Assembly: GCA_035772735.1 (NCBI GenBank)
Contig: JASDFA010000007.1
Coordinates: 144,521,001 to 144,585,000 of the forward strand
Reading direction: 5' to 3'
DNA: 64,000 nucleotides
DNA from: Datura wrightii
Lineage: Eukaryota; Streptophyta; Magnoliopsida; Solanales; Solanaceae
The position numbers and the translations under genes were made by a program. Of the stretch, positions 11,880-23,790 are shown one piece after another; within the stretch, counting starts at the first letter, position 1; every line of letters begins with the position of its first letter. The notes under the pieces were generated by a model. The model searched no databases. It had not been told where the DNA came from and was given only the letters and a program-made list of their open reading frames with translations.

Positions 11880-12948
11880 TCATATTATTATATAAGTGGG
11901 AAGCCCCTAAGTTGAAAGTTAGATTATCATTTTTTCCCTCCACTAAATTAAAATTTAATTAACACATAATTAAATATTACTATTTTATCATATCATATCA
12001 TATTTATATATTTATTACTATATAAGTGGGAAGCCAAAAAGTGAAAAGTTAAGATAAATAAATAAATAATAATAATGATAATAAATAAATATAAATATTA
12101 AATAATAATAATAATAATAAATAATAATAATAACTATTATTATTAGCTCTTATCTTAAAAGTTGAATTACCATTTTGCCTATATAGTAAATTAAAATACA
12201 ACAAAATATCTAATTAAATAGTAATATTTTACCATTAAATATTTAATGTGTGTGTGTGTGTGTGTGTGTATAAAAATGAATAAAGTCATTCATTGAACCG
12301 AGTAAATGAAGAGAATTATTTCACCTGCCAGTAATTATTGTAGGTTACACTTTTATATATTTTTAATTATTATTTCATATACTACCTTTTTATTTTCTAA
12401 ACTTCTATCGGTTACAATAGTATTTATACACAATCCTCTAATAAAGATCTGTACCATTAAGCAGACTCAATATGAAAAATATATGTCTTTATGTCATGAT
12501 CATACTCTACACCTTTTAGTAGGTAATATGAAGTTGTTGCATTATTTCTTCTTCTTTTTGATAGTTTTCAAATATTTGTTGTTTTACCTTCTTGTTTTGT
12601 TGTTGTTGCCATTTTGGGTTTGTATAAATTTTCATAAACTTGATAGAAGCAGCCTCAAACCTGAAGATTAAATTTACTCTTGGCGCGTGACTTATATTTA
12701 TGCCCATCATGGTAATTTATATTTTATGTAATTCTTGCACTTTTCTGCATAAATGTTGAAAAAACATTAGTTTTTCATTTTATTTAGTAATCTTGTCGCG
12801 TTTTATACTTAATCGTCATCACAACATGATTTGTAAACTAAGGTAACCAAAACGCCGGTTCAAACATTTTGAATTTACACTTATCACAACTTTATATTTA
12901 ATTATTTAATGTGGATATACACGTGCAAAGCACGTGTCCAGAAACTAG
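11880..12948 (+). mobile_element. Non-autonomous Helitron
   Basis: The 3' end is textbook: an 8-bp perfect hairpin ACACGTGC-AAA-GCACGTGT at 12,919-12,937, then seven bases, then CTAG at 12,945-12,948, followed by T. The 5' end begins TC at 11,880 after an A and runs TCATATTATTATATAAGTGG followed by GAAGCCCC, the style of plant Helitron 5' ends. A|T flanks at both ends fit insertion into an AT dinucleotide. A second 5'-like end (TC at 11,998, with ACTATATAAGTGGGAAGCC at about 12,018) lies 118 bp inside. No Rep/helicase is encoded. The open frame at 12,306-12,671 is low-complexity and not convincing. Confidence 0.75.
12057..12145. repeat. AAT/AATA microsatellite inside the Helitron
   Basis: The stretch is almost wholly AAT and AAAT units. 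A TG dinucleotide run follows at 12,247-12,268. A CA run at 12,963-12,984 lies just outside the Helitron end. Confidence 0.85.
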
Positions 12949-14400
12949 TAATAGCAAATACATACACACACACACACACACACATCACCTTTTATATGTT
13001 TAAAAAATTAGGGGATATAATCTCAATCTTAGGTAGTGTAATAATAAATTTTCATCATGAGACCAAGCAACACAAGAGAATTCATAAGTAATATTACATT
13101 CCTTCAATATATATACCACGTAAATTTCAATTATTTTCGCATCACATTTGAACTGGGACGACCAACCCCATCATGTCAATTAATATTTATTTTTGTAAAC
13201 TTCTAATTTACTATCGCCTGTAATTTTATCATCATGCCCGTATTGTTTGTAAGAGTAGAAGAAATGATGTTTGGTATTAGAAAGTGTAGAAAATCCAATT
13301 TTTCTTTATTAGTAAAATATGACTTCAAATGGTTATAAATTGAAAGGACATTTGGATGATGTTAGTCAGAAGTAACTATCTTCAAAGTCAAAGTCTACCA
13401 AATTGATTCACAAGCAAAACACTTCAACATTTTGGGAAAGTCTCTTGAAAGTTATAATGTTATAATTAAGGGGATAAAGTGAAAACTGAATCACGGGGGA
13501 TCAATACATTTTTGGCTAGTTTGGTAATGTAGTGACAATTCATTCATCAATAAAATTATAATTAGTCTGTATCAATCAAGTTGATACATCTATTAAAGTA
13601 GTTGAGTTCTAATTATTGGATAGGGAATGAGATCTCACTTTGTAGCTCTTATTCTTAAATCTTCGCGAAATAAATACTATTTCATCTCATTTTACTTTTA
13701 ACAATGTTGTTTTTGCTTATACAATCACTTGAATCAGAGTAAGTAATGAAAAATTTAATACTAAATCAGCATATGAGATTACTTGTGAAGATGACACTAT
13801 TCCAAAATAACAAGAGATGGACTAATCTATGAAAATTTCGCATTCTTAAGAAAATAAAGTACTTTATCTGACTCGTATGACAGAATAAATTTATGTCAAA
13901 CAAACTTCGATTCATCAGAAAAACTACTAACTTACCTAAGTTTAATATCATCACGGCGATGTGAAGGATCCTTCACATATTATTAAGACATATCAAAAGT
14001 CTACACAAATATGGAAGAAGTTCATCTCACCAAATGAGTTGGATGCTAAGCCAATGGTTGATTGGCTTGATGAATTATATAATGCCTAATAACCTTCTTA
14101 GGGCACACTTATATTTTTAATTTTGTAGTATATATGGAAAGAACAAACATAAATTTGATCGAAAGGAAATGTGGACCCACTGAAATCATATGCAAAACAA
14201 ATTACATATTATGCCAGAAAAAATGTTAGAAGTATTTTTTAGTCAGACTTGTATTTTCAAATAAGTTAAAGTAATTGCTTGGTCTTTATCACATCCAGAA
14301 AAGATATAATTGAGCACTAACAATAATGTCAAGACACAAACTGAAGATGGTCCTTTTGAAGGATTCTTTGAAAACGATCAAGAGAAGTGGATGTGAGATA
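12949..14400. other. Unassigned AT-rich repeat-like sequence
   Basis: No gene or recognised element. A short segment around 13,960-14,090 reads on the plus strand as a broken peptide (STQIWKKFISPNELDAKP), which may be old transposon coding sequence that I cannot assign. Other open frames here are short and low-complexity. Confidence 0.35.
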
Positions 14401-14842
14401 CTGAGGTGAGGTGAAACCTACTTCAAGTCTCTTTAAGATTCAAAAATGGTTAAACTTAGCAGGAGAAATAGGATACAAAAATTTAGAAGTGGAGACAAAC
14501 CGTCTATTTTGCCGTCAAAATTATTAATGAGGAGGACATATATGTCACCGTCAAAGGGTTATTATTGAAGATTGCAAATGTTTGTTAAAAGCTAACAAGA
14601 CCACCACTAAGCATATTTGGAGAGAGACAAATAAATATGTTGACTTTCTGGCAAACGAAGAACACAAGCTTGAAAAAATTTTGCTAATCCGGAAAGTTGT
14701 GAGTAAGAATATGAAATTTAATTTCTTCTCTAGCAAATTTAAGCCCCGTAGCTTATGAAATGATTTTAACTTTTTTCTCATCGAATTCAACGTCTACTAT
14801 ATCTACACCAAGAATAATTTTCATTTTATATACATAATATAT
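14400..14842 (+). mobile_element. LINE RNase H-like scrap
   Basis: At about 14,566-14,755 the plus strand reads DCKCLLKANK...KHIWRETNKYVDFLANEE. This has the shape of the C-terminal part of the RNase H domain found at the end of plant L1 LINEs, where a segment of the form H-(I/V)-x-R-E-x-N-x-x-A-D-x-L-A is typical. The key Asp is kept but the Ala before it is replaced by Val. Upstream frames are broken, so this is a remnant. Confidence 0.4.
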
Positions 14843-17355
14843 TGTAACACCTTGAAACTTTCCTAGACTAAATTCATACGTTTCAAGGAAAACCACAAGA
14901 AACCAGAAAAAAAATTTCTGTCTCAGGCGACCCCTACAACGGACCGTTGGTGGAACCAACAGACTGTTGTAATGAGTCGTGGGTTGCAATAGCATTGTTC
15001 TAGGGGAAAACAACGAGTCATAGGACGACCTGTTGATCCTAACAATGGGTCGTCCTGTCGCCCGTTGAATCCCAATTCAGAGGTCTACCGGACCCTTTTT
15101 CCGAGATAACGAGAGGGAACAACGACCTGTTGTAGCCTCCAACGAGCCGTTGTGACTACCCGTTGTTAAGTTCCAGAACCCAGTCGTGTGAACCACGAGG
15201 TGATACAACAGCCCGTTGGTCCTACCAACGAGTTGTTCTTATCACCCATTGTCCCCGTGCCCAGTTTTCTTTCCAGTTCCAATGGGAGGTATCAATGGCC
15301 CGTTGTTGCTTCCAACGGACCGTTGTACCTAACCGTGGGTCACCCATGTGAATCTAATTTATAAACCCAGAAATCACGGCCAGATTCAACGGGCCGTCGT
15401 TTCTACCAACGGTCCATTCTGAGGCCTGTGGGTTCCTGTTAGCCAGATTTTAGATTTAAATTTCAGGGTTATTTTTGTAAAATTTCACCTACCTAGTCCC
15501 TAAACTACATCGTTTGGGTTTAGGGGTTTTAGAAGGGGTAACCAACGGTTTCTCCCTATATTCCTTCTCTCATTCTCAAGAACAGAACGTAGAGATAGTT
15601 AGAGAGTTTAGAGCAGAAGCTAGGGCAACATCAGTCTTTTCAGTTTTTCCCAGAGATTTTCACCAGATATTCTTCTACAGGTATGTGGGAATTCAGCAAG
15701 GAGATTGTTCTCCCATTGCGTCCCCCAAAAACCCTTTCTCAGTTAACTTTCAGTCCTAGCCCTGAACTTACGAAATTCAAGATATTGTTGTTGTTCCTGA
15801 TTAATTCTTGTGGAATCTTATTTTGTATTCATTGTAGCTAATTTCCACCAGTTTGTGACTAAAATGATGCCTATTCCAGTGAAGTAGAATTTTAGCCTAA
15901 CTTTTGGAACAGAAACTAGAATCCTGTATATTTACTGAATTATTGAATCCTGCTTTAATCCTTCAAAGTTAGGAAATTCCTATAGTATATGTATGTATCA
16001 GAATCTCAGTTAAAGGTTTAATTAATCAGTCTCATGCAGAAGTTTATTTACTCAGTATCACTCAAGAATGTCAGTCTAGCCTCAGTCAGATTTTAGCAAC
16101 CTCCGAGTTGACCAGAATAATGTCAACTGATCAGTTTGACTTTAGTCTTTTTTCGAGGTGTCAGTGGTGCATCCCAATTATCAGAATCAGACTTAGAATC
16201 TAGTTTTGTTCCATTAGGCGGTCATGACATTTTAAATATGTAGCTTTGACCAGCCCCAGGACCCCAGTTCAGTTTACAGTTTGTTCTTAGACGGTTACGA
16301 TGCTTTCATATAAGCAACTCTGACTAGTCTAGAATCCAGTTTCAGAATTTGATCTGATAAGACTCTCAGGGTACGTTCAGTTATATGTCCCTGACTAGTA
16401 TTGAGCCCCAGTTTCGAGCTATCAGCTTAGCAGTTCAGTATAGGTTTTCAGTGGAGTAGGACTTAGTATTGAGCAGGCCGGAGTTCCAGCACACCCAGGT
16501 TCCCAGAACTACATTGCCAGTGTAGGTTACGGTATTACTTGGCCTGATTGGCCCCAGACTTTTGTGATTGCCCAGTTCATGCCTTTATACCCTGGCAAGG
16601 TATATAGGGTCCTACCGATGGGGTGTATACATTGGACTCCACGTCTTGCTCACGTGGTTATATGTCGGTTAGAGACTCTCCCATTAGTCAGTTCAGTTCA
16701 GTCTCAGTTTTGACAGTTCAGCTCAGTTCAGATCAGTTCAGTGTGGTCTCTAAGACTCAGTATTTCAAACTTAGGGCATGTTATGACCATCAACCAGGGT
16801 CTTTATTGACCTTTTTAGCTATATTCCAGTTGTATCAATTTTCAGTATTTTCAGTTGGTCATTTCATGTCATTTCAGTTCAGTTACTAGTTCTTTCATAC
16901 CATTTATATGTCTCACTTAGTACATTAAAAGTATTGAAGCATACATTTATGTTGTATTATTTCATGATACAACTGCAGGTTCTCAGACCCAACGCCGTTA
17001 GTCGATTTTGTTCAGATCTCCCTATCAGCAGCAGCAGTGTGAGTCCTTATATTCCGAGGGCGTTATTTCATTCATTTCAATTTTCTTTATTATTTTCGGA
17101 TAATACTTAGAGTTAGTTGGGGGCTTGTCCCAGTAACTCCTCTATTAGATGGATTTCAGACCAGACTTGGTTTCAGATATTTTAACTCTCTATTTTCAGT
17201 CTATAAATTTTCTTAAAAATGCTTGATGTTATTATTTAAAATTTTCGCAGTGCATATGTACTCAGAATACTAGTGAATGATAGACCAGGGGTTGACTTGG
17301 GGTCATTTGTGGCTTCAAGTACCGTGTTTCGTCCAGATAAGCTCTGGGCGTGACA
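14843..17355 (+). repeat. 5' LTR of a Ty3/gypsy (Tekay/Del-like) element, about 2.5 kb
   Basis: Starts TGTAACACCTTGAAAC at 14,843 and ends GGGCGTGACA at 17,355, immediately before a tRNA-Met-type primer binding site. The length fits the long LTRs of Tekay/Del chromoviruses. The first 600 bp holds many imperfect palindromes built from CAACGG and CCGTTG, for example CAACGGACCGTTG at 14,937-14,949 and 15,313-15,325. The 16.0-16.9 kb part is rich in CAGTT(C/T) words. There is no 3' partner LTR in the window. Confidence 0.75.
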
Positions 17356-17359
17356 AACT

Positions 17360-17371
17360 TGGTATCAGAGC
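17360..17371 (+). other. Primer binding site (tRNA-Met type) of the gypsy element
   Basis: TGGTATCAGAGC lies four bases after the LTR end. This is the usual plant initiator tRNA-Met complement in LTR retrotransposons. Confidence 0.85.
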
Positions 17372-17575
17372 CCTAGATTTAGAGTATCCTCAGAAAGTCT
17401 GAAAGCCGCATCGAGTAGAGTCATTTTCATGGGTGTGAAACGCGCCACACTTATGACGAGGAGGCTATGAGAAGTTATTAGGAAAATTTCCTTTTTTTCA
17501 TATTCTTTATCGTGCTTCAAAGTTCAATTCCAGAAAATGCTCTTCTAATCGTGCTCTGCTTCATTTCAGTGAACC

Positions 17576-18770
17576 ATGCCTCCTAAACGCGGTAACGAAA
17601 GAAGGGTCGGTAATTCCAACAGACCTGCCCCACCAGCCCGGCAGCTCCTCAAGATGATTCGATTTCTACCGCAGAGTTTAGAGCGACCATTCAGTTACTG
17701 GCTCAAACCGTGACCAACCAAGTGAATCAACAGGTTATGCCGGTGAACACAAACGGGTCTGCAGCAGCTGCAAGGGTGCGGGACTTCACCCGTATGAACC
17801 CTCCATCATTTCAGGGATCTAAAGTGGGGGAGGACCCCCAAGAGTTTGTAGATGAGGTCAAGAAGATTACCCGTATTATCGGTGTGAGCTCCTCCGAGAG
17901 TGCTGACTCGGCTGCCTACCAGCTTAAAGGGGTAGCCTAGATTTGGTATGGGCAGTGGAAGGAGGGTGGCCAGCGGAACCAGGACCGATGGAGTGGGAGG
18001 AGTTCCACACAGCTTTCTTGGACAGATTTTTCCCTCAGGAGCTGAGGGAGGCTAAGATGACAGAGTTTATGAACTTGCGATAGGGCAACAAGACAGTGGA
18101 GGAGTATGCTATGGAGTTTACCAGGCTATCAAAGTATGCTCCGAAGATGGTAGCAGAGCCAAGGGCTCGCATGTTAAAATTTGTTAATGGAGTATCAAAT
18201 CTGGTCCTCAAGGAATGCAGGACCGCAATGCTGATTAAGGACATGGACCTTTCTAGCTTGATTGCTTATGCCCAGCAAATTGAGGCCGAGAAGCTGAAGG
18301 ATATGGAGCGAAAGAACAAGCGGGCAAGGACTGGTCATTCAGATTTCGGCTATCAGGGATCTAGCGGTAGTAGCCACCAGCAGCAACAACATCAGCAACA
18401 ACAGTAGAGAGTCCCAACACCCAATTCAGCCAGCGCCCCAATCTTTCTGTCTCGCCAGGATCGGAGGGGTGGGTCACCTGGCACTCAGTCTCAGGCTCAC
18501 AGTATAGGGAACAGGTATCCAGCTTGCCCCAAGTATGGTAGGAATCATCCAGGGGAATGCCTTCAGCGATGAGAGGGTTGTTTCGTATGGGGACAGCTTG
18601 GACACCGACTCAGAGAGTGCCTATTAGCAAGGCGAGGGAGGTCACAATCTACCACCTCATCAGCTCCAGCAGGCCGACCAGCTCAGCAGGCCAACACATC
18701 AGGTACAGATGGCGGTCAGCGCCAGAATCGTTTCTATGCTCTATCTTCTCGTCAGGATTAGAAAAGCTTA
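17576..18770 (+). pseudogene. Gypsy gag, broken
   Basis: The ATG at 17,576 opens MPPKRGNERRVGN, then the frame shifts. The capsid-like region continues as RDFTRMNPPSFQGSKVGEDP (about 17,780-17,840) and SADSAAYQLKGVA before a TAG at 17,938. It resumes with EEYAMEFTRLSKYAPKMVAE (about 18,100-18,160) and a Gln/His-rich tail. A zinc-knuckle region follows at about 18,510-18,620 with CFVWGQLGHRLREC, in which the second Cys of the CCHC motif is replaced by Trp. Stops and frameshifts make it non-functional. Confidence 0.8.
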
Positions 18771-18788
18771 CTTGACGTAGTTACTGGT

Positions 18789-19796
18789 ATGTTACGTCTC
18801 TTCCATCTAGACGTGTATGCCCTCCTAGATCCAGGAGCCACTCTTTCGTGTTTGACTCCATATATAGTAGTCCAGTTCAACATCAGTCTAGAGGTCTTAT
18901 CAGAACCCTTCTCAGTCTCCACCTCAGTTGGCGAGTCAGTTAGAGCCAGCCGGGTGTATAGAAACTGCCCAGTCTGTCCTGAATAAAGTCATTCCAGCTG
19001 ATCTAGTAGAGCTAGACATGGTCGACTTCAACCTTATTCTCGGCATGGATTGGTTACACTCCTACTATGCCTCAATTGACTGCAGAACTAGAGTTGTCAA
19101 GTTTCAGTTTCTGAATGAACTAGTGTTAGAATGGTCAGGCAGCAGTTTGGCGCCAAAAGGTAGGTTTATTTCCTACCTTAAGGCCCAGAAACTCAATTCC
19201 GAAGGATGTATATATCATCTGGTTGGGGTCAAGGATTCCAACTCTGAGACCCCAACCATTCAGTCAGTTCTAGTTGTCAGCGAGTTCCCAGATGTATTTC
19301 TTGAAGATCTTCCCGGAGTTCCCCCTGAACAGGAAATAGATTTCGGAATAGATCTCCTCCCAGACACTCAACCCATCTCCATCCCTCCTTATAGAATGGC
19401 TCCAGCTGAGCTTAAGGAGTTGAAGGAGCAGTTAAAGGATTTTCTTGATAACGGTTTTATCAGATCCAACATCTCTCCCTGGGGTGCTCCTGTGCTACTC
19501 GTGCGTAAGAAAGACGCTACCCTCAGAATGTGCATAGATTACCATCAGCTGAACAAGGTCACAGTTAAGAACCAGTACCCTCTGCCCAAAATTGACGATC
19601 TGTTTGACCAACTTCAGGGAGCCAGCTGTTTCTCCAGGATCGATCTCAGGTCAGGGTACCATCAGCTAATGGTTAGGGAGTGTGATATACCGAAAACAAT
19701 ATTCAGAACTCGGTATGGTCACTACGAGTTTGTGGTGATGTCCTTTGGGTTAACGAACGCCCCAATAACCTTCATGGATTTGATGAATAGGGTTTT
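18789..19796 (+). pseudogene. Gypsy protease and N-terminal reverse transcriptase, truncated
   Basis: The protease active-site region reads ALLDPGATLSCL (DPGAT for the usual DSGAT) at about 18,818-18,855. After a frame change the 18,928-19,796 frame is open. It covers LILGMDWLHSYYASIDC, the connecting region with FPDVFLEDLPGVPP, and RT motifs PISIPPYRMAP, SPWGAPVLLVRKKD, MCIDYHQLNKVTVKNQYPLP, FSRIDLRSGYHQ and FVVMSFGLTNAP. It stops matching after MNRV (about 19,796), before the catalytic YxDD motif. RNase H, integrase, chromodomain and the 3' LTR are missing. The break coincides with the left end of the next element. Confidence 0.85.
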
Positions 19797-22675
19797 ACCC
19801 ATTTGGGGCAAAGTATTTACCCAAAATGCACTCTCCTTAGCATGGCATTTTTTTCTCTTTTTTTGTCTTTTCATTTATTGCTTTTATCCTTCAATTTATT
19901 ATTTTTATCCTTTGATTTATTGCTTTTGTCCTTTCATTTATTGTTTTGTCCTTTTTTTATTTATTATTTTTATCCTTTTATCTCCTTTTCGTTCTTTATT
20001 AGAGATATTATTTGATAATATTTTCATTATTTGTTTTCTTATTTTTTATTTTATGTTATTTTTCTATTTTTTCTTTTGATTCCTTTTACTTTTTTGGTTA
20101 GCTTATCTTTTTTAATTATTTGACTTTTTCTATATTTTTTTATTTTTTAAAAAATAAGAAATAAAATACAAAAATAAAAAATGAACCAACTATTTTATAT
20201 TAAAATTAAATAACTAGACTACAATAAAAAGTAATTTTAGAAAAAATGCTAAAGTCCACTAGTTTATTTATTAAAATAAAGTGATGAAAAATTTATTTTG
20301 TAATTTTTTTTGCTTTTGCAAATGAAAACAAAACTTATATATCTAAAATATGACTCTATATTTTGTAATTATTTTTACAAAAATTAATTTGCTGAAATTG
20401 ATATAAAATAAAAATAAAAATATCAAAATTAAAGGTAAATTCTATGATACTCTGGGTATATGATATATACCATGCGAGTATCATAGAGGACCCAGAAGTG
20501 CCTCACATATGGATCAAAGTAGACTTGAATGATACCATGTTAGTACATAGATATACTATGGTGGTATCACGCAAGATTGAGAAGTGTCTCATTAAAGGAC
20601 GAAATCATACCTCAATGATATTATGTCAGTATATATAGATATATTATAATGGTATCATGGAGGATTGAGGAGTTTCATGAAGGACTGAAGCAGACCTCAA
20701 TGATACCATTCCAGTATTAGTGATGGTATCATGAGGATTGAAGTAGACCTCAATGATACCATCACAGTATATAGATATACTGTGATGACATCAATGAGGA
20801 TTAAGGATTTTCTCACTAAATGATTGAAGTAGACCTTAATGATTCCATGCTAGTATATAGATATACTATGGTGGTATCACAGAGGACTGAAGATTATCTC
20901 ACTGAAGAACTGGAAAAAACCTCAATGATGCCATGACAGTATATAAATATGTTCTAATAGTATCATTGCGGACTGAAATAGACCTCAATGATACTACAAT
21001 ATTGTATATGTACTGTGATTGTATCATGAAGGGTTGAAGAGTGTCTCATTGAAGAACTTAGCAAACTTCAATGATACCGTAGTAGTATATAGATATACTG
21101 TGATGGTATCATGGAGGATTGAGGAGTCTCGCTAAAAGACTGAAGAAGAGTGTACTGAAGGACCGAAACAAACCTCAATGATACAATGACAATATATAGA
21201 TATATTGTGATGGTATCATTAAATACTGAAAAGTTTCTCACTGAAAGACCGAAGCGGACCTTAATAATATCATGCTAGTATATATATATACTATGATGAT
21301 ATCATGGAGGACAGAGGAGTATCTTGGTGAAGGACAGAAGAAGACATCAATGATACCATGACAGTATATAGATATATTGTGATGGTATCATTGAGGACTG
21401 AAGCAGACTTGAATGATACCATAACATTATATAGGTATATTGTAATGGTATCATTGAGGACCGAGCAGTGTCTCACTGAAGGACTGAAGTAGACTTAAAT
21501 GATACCAAGAAAATATATAGATATACTATGATGGTATCATTGAGGATTAAAACAGACCTAAATGATACCATGACAATATATAGACATACTATGATTGTAT
21601 CACTAAGGATTGAGGATTTTCTCCCTGAAGGACTGAAGTTGACCTTGATGATTCCATGCTAGTATATAGATATACTATGATGGTATCATGGAGGACTGAA
21701 AAATGTCTTATTGAAGGACTGAAACAGTCTTCCATAATACCATGCTAGTATATAAATATACTATGATGGTATCATGGAGTACTAAAGAGTGCTTCATTGA
21801 AAGATTGAAGTAGTCCTTCATGATACCATGTCAGTATATACATGTACTGTAATGGTATCATGGAGGATTGAAGAGTTTTCACTAGAGGATACCTCAATTA
21901 AAGTAAAATAAATAAATGTAGAATAAAAAAAAGATAAAAAAATAAATGAAATTAGATTATGAAAAAAAATACATAAAATTAAAAAAGAAAAGAAAAACAT
22001 AAAAAAAATAAAGGAACCAAGTTTGAGAGTGAAATTAGAATATGGTGAAAAAAATTAAAGAATAATATAATTTGAGAAAAGAATTAACAAAATAAGAGGA
22101 AAAAAATAAAGAATAAAGAAAACAAGAAAAAAAGGAGTAGAGAAAATAAAAATTGAATAATAAAAAAAAGCAAAATTTGAGTATGAAATTAGATTATGGT
22201 GAAAAAAACATGAATAAGGATTTGAAAAAAATAATTTTTTAAGAATATATCTTTTATTAATTTTAATTTTAATAAATAAGCTAGTGATTTTAGTATTTTT
22301 TGTAATTTTTTTTTGTAATTAAATTATTTAATTTTCCTATATTTTTATTGGTCTAGATATAGTTAACTAATGTATTTATTTTTTTATTAAAAAGTAAAAT
22401 AAAAAATAAAAAAAATTACCAAAAAATAGTAACAAAAACTTAAATTAATTTTAAAAGGAATAAATTAAAGAAAGAGAGAGAAAAAGAAATAAAATAATAT
22501 CATGATAGTGATAGCTAAAAGACAAAAAAGAAAAATGTTTAGTGTTGATGTCAGCCTCGAAAAGAACAAAAAAAGGAGGTATTTTGTGTAATTATTTTGG
22601 GGGCATCAAAGTAAATGTGTATTCTCATGTAAATATTTTACTTTTTATGGGCAACTATGTAAGTTTCCCGAAAAG
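19797..22675. mobile_element. Inverted-repeat element carrying a palindromic satellite
   Basis: Both flanks of the satellite share sequence in opposite orientation. Left 20,236-20,280 (AAATGCTAAAGTCCACTAG, then TTTATTTATTAAAAT) matches the complement of about 22,262-22,302. Left 19,838-19,875 (GGCATTTTTTTCTC, then TTTTTTTGTCTTTT) matches the complement of about 22,510-22,545. The outermost right end, complemented, begins GGGAAACTTACATAGTTGCC. The left outer end is near GGGTTTTACCC at 19,789. The GGG start and long imperfect arms suggest a MULE-like element, but I find no convincing target duplication. T-rich and A-rich low-complexity arms fill most of it, and there is no transposase. Confidence 0.45.
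20440..21870. repeat. Tandem array of about 18 palindromic units, period about 86 bp
   Basis: Each unit contains a palindrome of about 40 bp built from GATACCAT, AGTATATAGATATACT and ATGGTATC, followed by a spacer of the type GAGGACTGAAGAGTGTCTCA and CTGAAGTAGACCTCA. Palindromes start near 20,528, 20,609, 20,700, 20,752, 20,838, 20,925, 20,988, 21,070, 21,178, 21,262, 21,350, 21,413, 21,497, 21,562, 21,648, 21,736 and 21,820, with a degraded first copy near 20,441. Spacing clusters at 81-91 bp, with short variants of 63-65 bp that lack part of the spacer. No coding potential is seen. Confidence 0.85.
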
Positions 22676-22954
22676 TATCATATAAATTTAAGGCGGAACC
22701 CATCAGTGGCCCGCTAAAGTTGGCATCAACTTTAATTTAAACCCCTCAATTGGATTTTGTTCATTTTAAACACCTTATGTAGGCTTCCACTGTGTTTACA
22801 ATTTCTTGACAAATAATAAAAACAACTAGGAGAGCGTAATACACTCGCGATGATGTGGCAAAACGATCAATTAAACAATTACAAACAATTTTCATGAAAA
22901 ATATGACTGCATCTTTCAATTTTTCTTCCTGTATCTCCGTGCTCAAAATCCAAC

Positions 22955-23135
22955 AAACAAATTACACTATCTGCTCATTAAGTGTAGTCCATGCGCGAGC
23001 CTCGAAGCAGAGCTGAAGAATATCAATGGCGGCTTTCCTCTTACCCACAACATCGCCAGCTTGTCTCATCTACTTCTTCACATTCAACAGTGTCTCTATT
23101 TGCGCCTCCAATTTTCCATCACCTTTCTAAAATTG
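22955..23135 (-). pseudogene. 26S proteasome subunit RPN5 (PSMD12) fragment
   Basis: The minus strand reads GKLEAQIETLLNVKK, a stop, MRQAGDVVGKRKAAIDILQL and then CFEARAWTTLNEQIV. This is the conserved N-terminal part of the proteasome lid subunit RPN5, where a segment of the form LLNVEKQ-RLAGDV-GT-KA---IL-LCFEAK-W--LNEQIV is typical. An in-frame TAG replaces the Gln of the KQ pair. A splice-acceptor-like TTTTAG lies just upstream (about 23,133-23,138), suggesting capture from genomic DNA with an intron and leader. It ends shortly after LNEQIV and is not a gene. Confidence 0.75.
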
Positions 23136-23205
23136 AGCGAAATTGAGCAAAATTAAGTTATAAAAATTCATTGAATATGCAGAAACGAGATCTGAATCGA
23201 ATGAA

Positions 23206-23234
23206 ACCCCCCCTCCCCCCCTCCCCCCCCCCCC
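23206..23234. repeat. Poly-C tract
   Basis: A run of C residues broken by two single T positions lies within the captured-fragment element, reading as a G-run on the minus strand. Confidence 0.9.
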
Positions 23235-23790
23235 TCGAGAAATTCAACAAGAGAATGGTAGATTACCATTTTGAATTCAAATTCAGGAACTCGATTGAGA
23301 TCGTTGTGAAACCCTAAGAGAGAGAAAATGAGAGTATCGAGTGTTGAAAACGGTCTCTTTTACTACTGTTTAAGTTTATGCTGCTTTTGTATTTTTCTTT
23401 GTTTACTTCTTTCTTTTTTCTTTCAATTTTTCTTTAGATTTTCATCAATTTGATTAAGGCAACTATTTCTGTAATTTGATTTAATTCTTTGTGTTAATTT
23501 TAATTTTCTTTATGTGTTTGGCTAGCTCTATAGATTAACAATGGAATGACCCATCTTTTTTTAGTTTAACCTCTATTGAAGTAGTTTAGGCTTAGAAATA
23601 TGGTGGGACGTAATAACCGGAAAAATGGAAAAGAAGAAGAGAAAAATTGATTAAATAAACCTCTCACGCTCTATCAATGAGTGTATTATACTCGCTATGC
23701 CATGTCAACAAAAAGTATCAAATTTACACAGCAAAAATCTACATAAAATATTTAAAATAAATAAGATCCAATTAAAATATCTAAATTAAA

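Noticed and set aside
12306..12671. 121-codon open frame inside the Helitron
   Set aside because: Low-complexity hydrophobic translation of AT-rich sequence, no similarity recognised, no Helitron Rep or helicase motif.
19797..20079. C-terminal extension of the gypsy RT frame into FLLFFCLFIYCFYPS-like residues
   Set aside because: The frame stays open only by chance in T-rich inverted-repeat sequence. Family homology ends at MNRV.
20440..21870. Palindromic array as a CRISPR array
   Set aside because: This is a plant nuclear context, the units are not identical direct repeats with unique spacers, and the spacers are themselves repeats.
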